Shown here in pieces: positions 19,901 to 27,817 of a DNA stretch of 64,000 bases (positions are counted from its first letter, which is position 1; each line of letters opens with the position of its first letter). Below the pieces are notes generated by a model. The model was not told the DNA's origin and ran no database searches. It worked only from the letters and a program-made list of their open reading frames with translations. The DNA lies in assembly GCA_002500665.1 (NCBI GenBank), contig DLRY01000052.1, forward strand, positions 60,922 to 124,921, written 5' to 3'. This DNA is from Opitutia bacterium UBA7876. Lineage in GTDB: Bacteria; Verrucomicrobiota; Verrucomicrobiia; Opitutales; Seribacteraceae. The translations under genes were made by a program, and so were the position numbers.

Positions 19901-20754
19901 GTTTTTTCCTCCTGCATAAGGCGCTCGAAATCCGGCTTTGCATCATCTTCGGGTAGGCCCGTCTTGGCTCTAATCTCAGCTAAGTCCTTCTTGGCCTTTT
20001 CCAGCTCTTCCACCAATTTTCCCACAAGCGAGACGTCTTGGTTACCCTGATTCTGGAGAAGGACTTCACGTTTTTGCCTTCTTTCCTCGAGGTCGTCCTT
20101 TACGTTTTCCTTGTAGCGTGCAAGCAACTGGCTCGCTAGGGAATAATTCTTGTCCCGCATGGCCTGGTTTGCCCTTCTGAAGTACAGCTGGGTTTCTTCC
20201 TTGCGGATTTGGCTGAGGTAAAAGGCGTTTTCCTCCGTCCTCGTAATTTGTTTCAAGGCCCGAGCGGCCAATGATTGGGCGGTGTCTAGTTCTCCATTCT
20301 TCGACAGCTCCCGAATGTCGTCCAGAAGCCTGATCAAATTGGTTTGCGGACCCAAGTTGTAAATGGAGGCCGGATCCTCAACGGGCTGAGGGCCGGGGGG
20401 GGGTGATTCATCGGGCAATATGCCTTGGGGGGGTAGCGGCAAGCCGGCTGCCGGAACCGCTCCCGAAAGGTTCGGCTCGGGGGGTGGCAGGGAAGGCGTA
20501 TCGATCGTCGGTTCGGACAGAGCCCCCTCGACAGGGTTGAAGCCTGGAGCGGGTGCTGGAATGGGCTGTGGCTCGGGGGGTGGGAGGATCTCGGGCAAGC
20601 CGATGGGGGGAGGCAAGGCGGGAATGTCGGTGGCTGGCTCAGCTAATTGCTCGCCAATGGGGGAAGGCTCTTGGGCCAGCAATCCAGTTTCGAGGGAGGA
20701 CAGGATGAGTGCGGTCAATCCAAAGGCTCGAAACAGCTGGCTTGTCTCAGACAT
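16975..20754 (-). CDS. pilQ: Secretin of a type IV pilus-like system (Amuc_1098-like, PilQ family)
   Basis: The 1259-residue protein starts with a signal peptide (residues 1-27, ending SLETGLLAQ) and a Pro-rich stretch to about 125. A long helical, charged, TPR-like region follows (about 125-640), then an STN/N0 domain (about 650-740) and the secretin core (about 855-1208). The core shows QVEIETKFLEVQEG, LLSAPRITVMDGQ, a GVVLDVTPRI strand and the terminal VPVLGNIPLLGRLF-type lip motif (here IPVLGNIPLLGRLFQS). Two Gly/Pro-rich loops interrupt it. Secretins form the outer-membrane channel of type II secretion and type IV pili. The five-gene order to the right matches Akkermansia Amuc_1098-1102. 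The TPR-like N-terminus is much longer than in Proteobacterial PilQ. The secretin assignment is certain; which machine it serves is inferred from neighbours. Confidence 0.93.
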   Translation of the reverse strand: MSETSQLFRAFGLTALILSSLETGLLAQEPSPIGEQLAEPATDIPALPPPIGLPEILPPPEPQPIPAPAPGFNPVEGALSEPTIDTPSLPPPEPNLSGAVPAAGLPLPPQGILPDESPPPGPQPVEDPASIYNLGPQTNLIRLLDDIRELSKNGELDTAQSLAARALKQITRTEENAFYLSQIRKEETQLYFRRANQAMRDKNYSLASQLLARYKENVKDDLEERRQKREVLLQNQGNQDVSLVGKLVEELEKAKKDLAEIRAKTGLPEDDAKPDFERLMQEEKTKMASAMRRAEFLLGKARKDASDGQYDLALDQIDEALGVLPANVSSIALISDLYKAKQQITWYRMGEAMLKGQVGEVQNLVVEYQNVEDARRKAESETLGIEEQADFDAEMEKALEKSEEQAQLAEEMLAGARGDIRKKEYEKAEKALFKIKNFLEPNTRTWPVILQASLLKNQINLEKAEDARKEKDWDLANQYLDAFRTGFYQDRDIQGDTLSFGRPGLRATEGEKAMQQELDRGNRMEDRIKKDKSNPYRRDITEFTPEWREEREALKELLMRAKVQFINGDLTGATETYRTIETRFSENYEAKEMLRRIAIMRQEESYLGYLKTRQEMLEEIEREWERPKVFDRQIEEEQKVTGEPSKLEEKLKIINVPGVQFFESPLPEVMTELQRQARAFDLTEPDPAKKGVNIIVLNQGDEPPPNVTITLNSMPLGQMIAFITEMVSWTYDVRSDAIVVSKTGGVMGTQRLLETEFYELTQGTINRMTGGGAGAGGGGADPFAPAPGGGAGGGADDQGAKIKAFLEGAGIPFDETKGHKFVFDGFQMIVTHQRRSLDLIERILERLDADSSRQVEIETKFLEVQEGALDEISFDWQFKWGNPRYSVDPATGNPVIDSTGRPIVSFDKTFTGNTRTLATAHSATGLSRDTIISIPDNPDASLNLPNPVPSLPGKIGIGEGVSPLINATSDSLSMGGSGGSMILGGSQANLLISALKRKQGTDLLSAPRITVMDGQPAQITIAQEFIYPTDYQPAPPPVVGGGGGGGQNNQAGLGGAIQIQAAIPQFDTVAPDDEQPGFREVGVVLDVTPRIEKYNSIALELNPKVTEFDGFIEYGGQQAMIGTSQVGAPPMVIQPSGILMPIFSVRKVNTSVTIFDGATVIIGGLTREEVKTVNDKIPVLGNIPLLGRLFQSSAESYQKRNLLIFVSASIVSRGGSPVREVIQNISPQSIFKDPVIMTPTGTIRRVFKGNDPGPAPAAP

Positions 20755-21115
20755 TCAAAGGGGGGGCAGGGCTTAAAGTTTTCTGTTGTTTTGCAAAAGA
20801 CTCAATTCCATAGAAACAAGCCTTCGGGTCAATCCAATAACGTGGGCAAATATCGGGCTTCAAAGAACCTTGGTTTCGGATGTCTTTGTTTGGTGAACGC
20901 CATTGCTTGGATAGTTACATTCATTGAATCGTCGAGCTCATTTAAAAACCTCGGTTTTTGCCCCCGTGGGCAAAGGATTGCATCAAAGTAGCGCCGTTTG
21001 GCCGATCTTGTCCAGTTTGCCGTTTCCGCGTTACTGGAAGACGTCGCGGCGGAGCTGAGTCATTTCCCTTTAGCACGCTCCCAAAGCCGAGCCGCTTTAC
21101 CCGAGGCAAAGCAAT
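20755..21115. other. 361-base gap inside the pilus-like operon
   Basis: No coding frame was supported on either strand between the secretin start and the stop of the upstream Amuc_1099-like gene. All other gaps among the five genes are 9-33 bases, so this one stands out. It contains two adjacent inverted repeats at 20944-20974. It may carry a separate secretin promoter, a 5' leader or an attenuating structure; the sequence alone does not decide. Confidence 0.5.
20944..20974. repeat. Two adjacent inverted repeats upstream of the secretin gene
   Basis: AAAAACC-TC-GGTTTTT (20944-20959) and TTTGCCC-CCGT-GGGCAAA (20957-20974) are both perfect 7-base arms and share three bases, so the two hairpins would be mutually exclusive. 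On the minus strand, the coding direction, the GC-richer hairpin is read first and the second ends in a T-run. This could be a weak terminator or attenuator, or chance. Confidence 0.4.
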
Positions 21116-22411
21116 TCAAGGGAGGGAAAGCCTCAGGGTTGTTTTGTCGGTAGGACCGGGTCCAAGTTTGTCCACCAATACCCATTTGTCATCCAAATTT
21201 ATTTCTTTGATAGTGTATCTTCTGCCATTGAATTCCAGTACTTTTCCGGTGTCCTTGTCGGAAAGGGTGGTTGGCTCGTTCGCCCCCTCGAGTCCATAGG
21301 TCATCTTGATTTCAATTTCGCCAGCGTAAACCATATCCATCATGCTGTTTATCTCAAAGGTTTTTCCACCCATCCTAAAGTCCTTTACCATAGCCCGACC
21401 GACCGACCGTACTCCTCCGGACTTTTTATCCCTAACCTGCTGAACGGTAAAGTAAGTGACCTGCAAAAGTTTGTTTTCATCCTCCTCCGTGGTACGGATG
21501 AGGGATGAGGTACCCGGTTTGCCGGTCTGGTTTTCCCGGTAGGGAATGCCGATTTCCATTCGGTTGCGTTTGTTTTGTCGCCTTTGGGATACGAGGGGGT
21601 CAAGATCATCGAAAATCGGCACTTTTCCGATCCATCCCGACATTTTAAAGCGGTAGGGCTTGTTGTCGATGGCGTCGAGCGACAAGCCAAACTCCTCGGT
21701 CTTCTCCGTGACCACTACCTCCTTCTTTGGCAAGGTGGTGGTCAAGTTTCCGTCAATTAGATAGATGACTGGTGGGGTAAAAAGGTCGTAAATCGAGTCT
21801 TCCATCTCGTCGCTGGGTTTGGTCCAGCGAGCCCTGTCGGCCTTGGTTTCATTCCCGTCCGATGGAGGCAGCGGCAGTGCTTGATAGAGGGAAAGAAACC
21901 ATTCTTCGGGATCAAACTCGTCTATGGTAGAGTCGAACAGCAGGACGCGACTGCCATGTATGGAGTCAAGTTGAGCCAACGAAACAAGGGCCCTCCCCTC
22001 ATCCGACTGTATGGCTAATTCGACCCTCGTCTTCTTCCAGTCGCGGTCAAGGGTCAGATCGTCGTTGATCATGAGGGTGCCGATAATCTTCTTCGACCCG
22101 TCGTATGTAAGGGCATAGGTACCCCTTCTTTCCAGAACGATTCCCTTGATCGGAATGGTCTCGGAAATGCTTTCGTCCTCCTTGGAAACGAAGGTGACGG
22201 ATTGGCCGGGCATCAGCCCATTCTCCTTGCCAAGCTCCAAGGTGACGTTTCCTGCGTCGTCGGTATCGAAATAAAAGGAGCTGTCCGAGCCGCTCCAACC
22301 GCCTCGCTCGACTTCTTCTCCGGACAAGAGGCCCACTAAAACGGACACAATGACCGCGAGGACACTTAGCAAAAGCACTATCTTGTCGTAATGGGACTTA
22401 AGTATCCTCAC
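21116..22411 (-). CDS. Amuc_1099-like membrane-anchored pilus-cluster protein
   Basis: The protein has 431 residues with one N-terminal membrane segment (residues about 11-31) and a large extracytoplasmic part. Its position between the secretin and the Amuc_1100-like gene equals that of Amuc_1099 in Akkermansia. No enzymatic motif was seen. Short beta-rich stretches with repeated K-[VT]-F-E/V-T-[FY] patterns resemble periplasmic connector domains. I infer a periplasmic link between the inner-membrane platform and the secretin, analogous to PilP/GspC, but I see no direct sequence similarity to those families. It ends 361 bases before the secretin start and begins 11 bases after the preceding gene, so it is probably in the same transcript. 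Confidence 0.7.
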   Translation of the reverse strand: MRILKSHYDKIVLLLSVLAVIVSVLVGLLSGEEVERGGWSGSDSSFYFDTDDAGNVTLELGKENGLMPGQSVTFVSKEDESISETIPIKGIVLERRGTYALTYDGSKKIIGTLMINDDLTLDRDWKKTRVELAIQSDEGRALVSLAQLDSIHGSRVLLFDSTIDEFDPEEWFLSLYQALPLPPSDGNETKADRARWTKPSDEMEDSIYDLFTPPVIYLIDGNLTTTLPKKEVVVTEKTEEFGLSLDAIDNKPYRFKMSGWIGKVPIFDDLDPLVSQRRQNKRNRMEIGIPYRENQTGKPGTSSLIRTTEEDENKLLQVTYFTVQQVRDKKSGGVRSVGRAMVKDFRMGGKTFEINSMMDMVYAGEIEIKMTYGLEGANEPTTLSDKDTGKVLEFNGRRYTIKEINLDDKWVLVDKLGPGPTDKTTLRLSLP

Positions 22412-22422
22412 GTTTCTCCAAA

Positions 22423-23514
22423 TTACTCGATTAGGGTTTCAGTGAGGGCTCCGTGTCCGGATGCTTCGAGAAAATCCCTCAGGCTTTGATCGTCGGCCTC
22501 GACGTTTTCGAGGATACCTGTGAAAAAGGCCTCGGCGTCGCGATCAACGCCGGTTACGTATTCGATTAGGAAGGTAAATTTGGAACGCACGTCCTGGACG
22601 ATCGGCAGCTCCGAGCTCTCGGGGCTGGAATTCCCGAACGCCGGATCGCCTAAATCGGGAGAAAAGGCAGTCGAGGTATCATCCGTGTCACGCTCCACCA
22701 CTAGCTTGCGCAGAAGATAAGGCGGTCTCAGGGAATTAAGGAAGGTCCTGGCATGGGAGGTAATTCCCACGAACTGGATTTCGAAGCACGTGCTGTCGAG
22801 GATGCCATGCGTCTTGAGTAGGCTGGCCTTGCGGTCGTCGAGCTCCAAAAGGTCATCCCCAATGTTACCCTCGTCCGTCTCTCCGACCGGTTCGCGGTGA
22901 ATGTAGGCAAGCCGGAGAGGGTAGTCCTTGGTCGCAGATTCCGAAACGAAACCGACCAGTTGCTTGATGATCTCAATTTGAACCCCCAAGAGCTGGGCTT
23001 CCTCGGAGCTAAAGTTGGGCCAGTTCCCATCATAGGACTTGAGCCCGAATCCAAACTCCTCAGCCGGTTGACTGGGGGTGTCCAGAAAGGGGGTGGCGGG
23101 TCCACCCTGACTGCCTCCGGGCAGTACTACGTTCTTGGACCGGCAAAGTTCCCGCAACTGCGTATACTGGCGAATGAGGGAGGAGTTGATCGACTCCGGG
23201 GATTTTTTCTTCCAAGTCTTGGAAAGGTTGTTTTCGGAGGCCAAAACCTGTCCCCACAGCCTATTCTGGGCTCGCTCCAAGGCGGCCAGGCGAACCAAGT
23301 CCTTCCTTGCCATGTCCAGCTCGTAGTCGAGTCCTTCGAAGGGCATTTTTTCGCTTCTTTGGCTTTTGATTCTCGATTCCGCGTCACTTATTTCGCTTTT
23401 CAGGTCTTCGATCTTTCCACTGGTCATTAGGGAGAAGGTCATGAGGACCGAAAAGACCACCAGAGCGGTGAGGAGAACCGAAAAAAAGAGGAGGTTGCTC
23501 TTAACGAATTTCAT
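22423..23514 (-). CDS. Amuc_1100-like (PilO/GspM-type) membrane-anchored protein
   Basis: The protein has 363 residues. One membrane segment lies at about 8-31 and a charged coiled coil at about 33-100, followed by a globular part. The layout (short cytoplasmic N-terminus, single helix, coiled coil, alpha/beta domain with an FEIQFVG strand and a later RSKFTFLIEYV strand) matches Amuc_1100 of Akkermansia and PilO/GspM inner-membrane platform proteins. Gene position agrees: it lies between the PilM-like and Amuc_1099-like genes, with gaps of 9 and 11 bases. It is about 45 residues longer than Amuc_1100. Amuc_1100 is known as a host-signalling protein in the gut; here the likely role is structural. 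Confidence 0.75.
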   Translation of the reverse strand: MKFVKSNLLFFSVLLTALVVFSVLMTFSLMTSGKIEDLKSEISDAESRIKSQRSEKMPFEGLDYELDMARKDLVRLAALERAQNRLWGQVLASENNLSKTWKKKSPESINSSLIRQYTQLRELCRSKNVVLPGGSQGGPATPFLDTPSQPAEEFGFGLKSYDGNWPNFSSEEAQLLGVQIEIIKQLVGFVSESATKDYPLRLAYIHREPVGETDEGNIGDDLLELDDRKASLLKTHGILDSTCFEIQFVGITSHARTFLNSLRPPYLLRKLVVERDTDDTSTAFSPDLGDPAFGNSSPESSELPIVQDVRSKFTFLIEYVTGVDRDAEAFFTGILENVEADDQSLRDFLEASGHGALTETLIE

Positions 23515-23523
23515 GCCCGATGC

Positions 23524-25284
23524 TCAATTCAAGATGATTTCAAACTCGAAATAAGTAAAATACCTGTTGAACAAATCCCCCTTGTCCTTGGTCTGGAAAG
23601 TCTTCTTGCGAACCTCCTTGATCATCGTCAGTTCGCTCAGGTAGTTCGTGAGGGCGGTTTGCTTGGCGCTGTTGAGCTGAATCAGGTTGTCCCTAAGGTC
23701 TCCCTGGCTTTCGGTCTTGGGGTCTACGGTTGGTCGGACAAGGTATCTACCGGAGAGCCGTAGAACGGGTATGGCCAACGCGTTGTTGCGACTTGCCCCT
23801 CCCCTGCCAAGCGCTTCCGTGGGGTTGAGGAGCTTGAATTCATCGAACCAGGTATCGGTGACGTTTTCGTGCTCCAGGGCGCTTTGCAGCAAATTAAGCA
23901 GATTCTGAAGATTCCAGCAGGTCTTCGCCTGGACCTCGAACGGCTCGTTTCTAACCCTCACCTGTGTGTTCAAATATTGAAGGAATTGGAGGGTATCGTT
24001 TTTGCTCTCCAAGCCCTCCAGCTCGTTGTCCAGGGTCTTCGCGGTTCGTTCGATCTCGACAACTTGTTGGTTGAGCTCGGACGACGCGCCCAATCCGAGT
24101 ATGACTTCGGGGAGAGGTATTAGGGCGAGAATTGCGGCAGATACTAGGAGCAGGGGTTGTTTTCTCTTAAAGTTAAGGTTCGTCAGCTTGCTCGCGGGGA
24201 GCAGGTTTATGGTTTTCGTAAGGATGGAGGTTTCCGACCCCGGTTGGGGGAAGATGGAGGCGGCCAAGCCGACCGGTTCGCTAAGCATAAATGGCAGCAG
24301 GTTGCGCATTTCCTGACTGACTTGGTCGGAGAGAGTAATCGCTTGCAGGGGATCGAAATAATCAATGTCCAGCCTCTGACTCTGACTAAGGAATTCGGGC
24401 AGTTGGTTGAGCAGGGCTCCTCTCCCGGCCAAAAACATTTTGCTGGGGGACTTTCCTTGCTTGAGCCTCTTGTAGGTAACGACCGAGCGGGTAATTTCCT
24501 GGCTAAGCCGGGCCAGAAACTGCTTGGAGCATTTTTCCAGCGTCTGTACGCTCGGGTCATCAGCCGAGAAAGCAACCGCTCCAGAGAAATAATTCTTTTT
24601 TACCTCTTCCGATTTCTCAAATTGGGCGCCTAGGTTATCGGAAATGTTTTGGGTCAAGGAATTGCCGCCCATTGAAATAGGGCGTATCAGGAAACCAGTC
24701 GGATTGATGAACAGCAGGTTGGTTGATTTCGCACCCACGTTCACAACCAAAGTCTCTCCACTGTCCAGCCCGATTCCTGACGCCCTCATGGCATTGTAGT
24801 CGAGAACGGGGGCGGGTGTAATTTGAACCGGGGTCAAACCTATTTCCATGACCCTTTCGCAAAAGTCTTCCGCCACCTTGGGCTTGACTGCAAAGGCCAG
24901 GATCTCCTGCTCAACCCCATCGTCGTCAATGACCTGGTAGTCCCAGATCAATTCGGTTAGCGGCACGGGCATCTTCTGCATGAGCTCGAAGGCAACGATT
25001 TTCTTTTGCTTTTCCTCCTCAACATGCGGAACCCGGATGGTCTTGGTAAGCAAAAGTGATCCCGGGAAGATAAACCTGGCATCCCCCTTGATTCCCTCCC
25101 TTTTGCAGAGGTTCTCAAGGCCTTGAATGAAATACTCCAGCCATAGTTCCTCGCTCGAGTAATCGTAGCGAAGGGTTTCCAGCCCCACTTGCTCCAGAAC
25201 GATTCCGTCGCCTTCGTGCGCAAAAACACCCACGGACACATGGGATATTCCGCAATTTATTATAATTTGCTTCTTTTCGGACAC
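23524..25284 (-). CDS. pilM: PilM-PilN-like fusion (Amuc_1101-like)
   Basis: The protein has 586 residues. Residues 1 to about 350 form an actin-like ATPase of the PilM type, with an N-terminal strand/turn (IIINCGISHVSVGVF), a VVNVGAKSTNLLF phosphate-binding turn, and LAGRGALLNQLPEFL, a typical PilM/FtsA element. A hydrophobic helix (about 377-399) is followed by a coiled coil and a periplasmic-like domain, as in PilN. In classical systems PilM and PilN are separate proteins; here they seem to be one chain, so cytoplasmic ATPase and membrane platform are covalently linked. The neighbours match Amuc_1102 upstream and Amuc_1100 downstream. Recognition of the PilM half is strong; the PilN half is inferred from its topology. 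Confidence 0.82.
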   Translation of the reverse strand: MSEKKQIIINCGISHVSVGVFAHEGDGIVLEQVGLETLRYDYSSEELWLEYFIQGLENLCKREGIKGDARFIFPGSLLLTKTIRVPHVEEEKQKKIVAFELMQKMPVPLTELIWDYQVIDDDGVEQEILAFAVKPKVAEDFCERVMEIGLTPVQITPAPVLDYNAMRASGIGLDSGETLVVNVGAKSTNLLFINPTGFLIRPISMGGNSLTQNISDNLGAQFEKSEEVKKNYFSGAVAFSADDPSVQTLEKCSKQFLARLSQEITRSVVTYKRLKQGKSPSKMFLAGRGALLNQLPEFLSQSQRLDIDYFDPLQAITLSDQVSQEMRNLLPFMLSEPVGLAASIFPQPGSETSILTKTINLLPASKLTNLNFKRKQPLLLVSAAILALIPLPEVILGLGASSELNQQVVEIERTAKTLDNELEGLESKNDTLQFLQYLNTQVRVRNEPFEVQAKTCWNLQNLLNLLQSALEHENVTDTWFDEFKLLNPTEALGRGGASRNNALAIPVLRLSGRYLVRPTVDPKTESQGDLRDNLIQLNSAKQTALTNYLSELTMIKEVRKKTFQTKDKGDLFNRYFTYFEFEIILN

Positions 25285-25317
25285 GTCGAGCGTATCAATG
25301 TTTCCAGTAAGACGTAA

Positions 25318-25998
25318 TCACCGGCCGGCATCCGCCTTGGGCTTCACCACCGTGGTGGCGTCAAGGTAGGATGAGTCGACGAGGTGGGCCGGCATGAGCA
25401 AACCCCTGTTCTTGTCGGAATTGGCTGCGGCCTGAGCCTTGAACTTGTTGAGGATTTCCTCCGTGCGGTACTTGTCGAAAAAAATGCTTTCCGAAATTTC
25501 GAAGGGCACGTCGTTTTGCGATATTTCCACGGCATATCCAACTAGCTTTACGTAACCGCCCTTGAAAAACCCATCGCGCTCAGCCAACAGGGCGGGAAAG
25601 AGAAAGTGGGCATTTTTCGTGTTCCGGTCGACTTGGACGGTTAAATATTCAACCTCAGCGCTGTAGTACTGGTAGAATTGAGCATCGGTCAGTGTGGAGC
25701 TTCTCAAGGTCTTCTTCTGGTGCTCGTTGCTGAAGCAAAGGTAAAGTCTAACCTTCAGGTTATCCAGAAATTCGACGTTCATAACCTCTTGGATCGTGGT
25801 CGGTCTCTTCTTAAGGTAGGTCTGAGCCTTGGGGTGGGCAACGGTCACGAAGGGAACGGTTGCCTTCAGCCACATATCCGATTCCTTGGTAACTACAACC
25901 TTGCCCGCCAACTTGACGTATTCGTCGGGAGCCGAAAAAAGTTGTCCCGCGAACAAAGAAGACAAAAGCGCAAAGGAGATTAACTTCAGGATTTTCAT
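25318..25998 (-). CDS. Small exported pilus-cluster protein (Amuc_1102-like)
   Basis: The protein has 226 residues with a signal peptide (about 1-22, ending LFAGQLFSA). The mature part is mixed alpha/beta with several amphipathic strands, without cysteine pairs or catalytic motifs. It is the first gene of the minus-strand block and lies 33 bases upstream of the PilM-like gene, the position Amuc_1102 holds in Akkermansia. The 74-base gap to the divergent Nudix gene must hold the promoter of the whole block. I infer a periplasmic accessory of the pilus-like machine. Confidence 0.7.
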   Translation of the reverse strand: MKILKLISFALLSSLFAGQLFSAPDEYVKLAGKVVVTKESDMWLKATVPFVTVAHPKAQTYLKKRPTTIQEVMNVEFLDNLKVRLYLCFSNEHQKKTLRSSTLTDAQFYQYYSAEVEYLTVQVDRNTKNAHFLFPALLAERDGFFKGGYVKLVGYAVEISQNDVPFEISESIFFDKYRTEEILNKFKAQAAANSDKNRGLLMPAHLVDSSYLDATTVVKPKADAGR

Positions 25999-26072
25999 AG
26001 GGTATTCGGAGTTAAGGTTTGGACTTACTACATCCTTTCTCTAGAATAAGGTTTTTAACAAGCTTAAATTAA

Positions 26073-26561
26073 ATGGATTTCAAGATATCCTGCCTACTTT
26101 TTATCCGCAACGAGGAAGATGATATTCTCATGTTGTGCAGAAAGAAGTCCCCAAACAAAGGTCGGTGGAGCCCCCCGGGCGGAAAGCTGGACATGGTGAA
26201 GGGGGAGTCTCCTTATCAATGCGCCCGCAGGGAGGCTTTGGAGGAAACGGGCCTAAAGTTGGGAAATGATGATTTGTCCCTTTTCGGCTATGTCTCCGAG
26301 AGGGGCTACGAATCGTCCACGAACTGGCTTATGTTTCTCTTCGACTGCAATAAGCCAATTACCCGAATTCCAGACAATTTCGACGAGGGTACTTTTCGTT
26401 TTTTCTCAAGGAGCGCAATCTCCAGCTTGGATATTCCTCCCTCGGATCATGAGCTGATTTGGCCTTTCTACGACAAAAGAAATCTTGGGTTTTGGTGCAT
26501 TCAGGCCGACTGTGATTCGCAGAATCCGCCCAAATTAAGGATTGAAGCATTTCCCGGATGA
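26073..26561 (+). CDS. Nudix hydrolase (MutT-like)
   Basis: The protein has 162 residues. The Nudix box is recognisable: a GGKLDMVKGE segment followed after seven residues by REALEETGL. The spacing between the first Gly and the Glu is two residues longer than the classical G-x5-E. Such enzymes hydrolyse nucleoside diphosphates linked to another moiety; an 8-oxo-dGTP or related house-cleaning role is plausible but the substrate cannot be read from sequence. It is divergent from the pilus block and 43 bases upstream of pdhA, so it may share that transcript. No Shine-Dalgarno motif precedes the ATG. Confidence 0.88.
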   Translation: MDFKISCLLFIRNEEDDILMLCRKKSPNKGRWSPPGGKLDMVKGESPYQCARREALEETGLKLGNDDLSLFGYVSERGYESSTNWLMFLFDCNKPITRIPDNFDEGTFRFFSRSAISSLDIPPSDHELIWPFYDKRNLGFWCIQADCDSQNPPKLRIEAFPG

Positions 26562-26604
26562 GGGAATAATGGAGGGCTGACTCAGCTCCCTTAATTGAAA
26601 ACTA

Positions 26605-27795
26605 ATGGAAGGATTACACCACGACATCAATCTCGACCGGGAAGAAGCGACTTCCGAGGGCAAGGAAGGCTCTTCGGATGCTGAAAATGCCCAGAGCAGT
26701 AAAGCCGTTGCGGGCAACCGGCCCAAGTTCGGCGGTGTCGGTGAGAACGATTATTCCAAGGAAGCCGCCAACCGGGAACTGAGCACCGAGGAAAAAATTG
26801 AGTTTTTGGACCAAATGGTTCGGATACGTCGGTTTGAGGAACGATCCCTCAGGGCTTACCAGCAGGGCCACATAGGCGGCTTTCTGCATTTGTACATTGG
26901 TCAGGAGGCTGTTGCGGTAGGAGCAGTTTCATGCATGACCGAAGAGGATCACGTCATCACGGCCTACAGGGATCATGGTCATGCCATCGCCGTAGGCATG
27001 GAGATGGACGAGTGCATGGCCGAACTCTACGGCAAGAAAACGGGGTGCTCTAAGGGTAAGGGTGGCTCGATGCACTTTTTCGCGCCCGACAAAAACTTTT
27101 GGGGCGGTCACGGTATCGTCGGCGGACAAACTCCACTTGGACTCGGCATTGCCTATGCCGTCAAATACAAGGGAGCAAAGGGGGCCTGCCTTTGCTTCAT
27201 GGGGGATGGAGCCACCAACCAAGGGCCCTTCTACGAATCACTGAATCTTGCAGCTCTGTGGGGACTTCCGGTCATTTACGTCATAGAAAACAACGGCTAT
27301 TCCATGGGCACTGCCGAAGCCAGACATTCTGCGGGCGAACCACTCGCTCGCAGGGGCGATCCCTTCGACGTGAATTGGTCCGTATCCCACGGACACGACC
27401 TTTACGAGGTGCGCCATAACATTTCCGAGGCCCTGAGACTGGCCCATGAGGAATCCAAGCCATCCGTTTTAGAAATCGTCACTTACCGCTACCGCGGCCA
27501 TTCGGTCGCCGACCCAGACCAAACTTATAGAAGCAAGGAGGAGATCGAGGAATATAAGAGCAACAAGGACCCGATCAACTTATTCAAGGACAGGCTTCTG
27601 GCGGAGGGGGTCATCGACGAAGGAGCGGCGCTTGAGATGGACCGAAAAGCCAAGGACGAGGCCGAAGCTTCGGCCGAGTTTGCCCAAGCCAGCCCATATC
27701 CCGACCCGGAAGAGCTAATGCAGGACGTCTACTGGGAGACAGACGACCCCGGTGGCAGAACTTCCGAGGGAACTATATTTTTCGAATCGCCCTAA
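26605..27795 (+). CDS. pdhA: Pyruvate dehydrogenase E1 component, alpha subunit
   Basis: The 396-residue protein shows the thiamine diphosphate motif GDGATNQG...ENN (about residues 198-230), the RRFEER start of the family domain at about 73, and the phosphorylation-loop-like region with YRYRGHS near 300. With the beta subunit it decarboxylates pyruvate and reductively acetylates the lipoyl group of E2. About 65 extra hydrophilic, acidic residues precede the conserved domain; a later start cannot be excluded, but the next in-frame ATG (about 26815) would cut into the domain edge. It lies 22 bases upstream of pdhB, in a three-gene operon. Confidence 0.95.
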   Translation: MEGLHHDINLDREEATSEGKEGSSDAENAQSSKAVAGNRPKFGGVGENDYSKEAANRELSTEEKIEFLDQMVRIRRFEERSLRAYQQGHIGGFLHLYIGQEAVAVGAVSCMTEEDHVITAYRDHGHAIAVGMEMDECMAELYGKKTGCSKGKGGSMHFFAPDKNFWGGHGIVGGQTPLGLGIAYAVKYKGAKGACLCFMGDGATNQGPFYESLNLAALWGLPVIYVIENNGYSMGTAEARHSAGEPLARRGDPFDVNWSVSHGHDLYEVRHNISEALRLAHEESKPSVLEIVTYRYRGHSVADPDQTYRSKEEIEEYKSNKDPINLFKDRLLAEGVIDEGAALEMDRKAKDEAEASAEFAQASPYPDPEELMQDVYWETDDPGGRTSEGTIFFESP

Positions 27796-27817
27796 AAAAC
27801 AAAGATAACTTAACGAA

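Noticed and set aside
26567..26595. GGGCTGA-C-TCAGCTC hairpin between nudix and pdhA
   Set aside because: Loop of one base is too small and no T-run follows, so a terminator is not supported.
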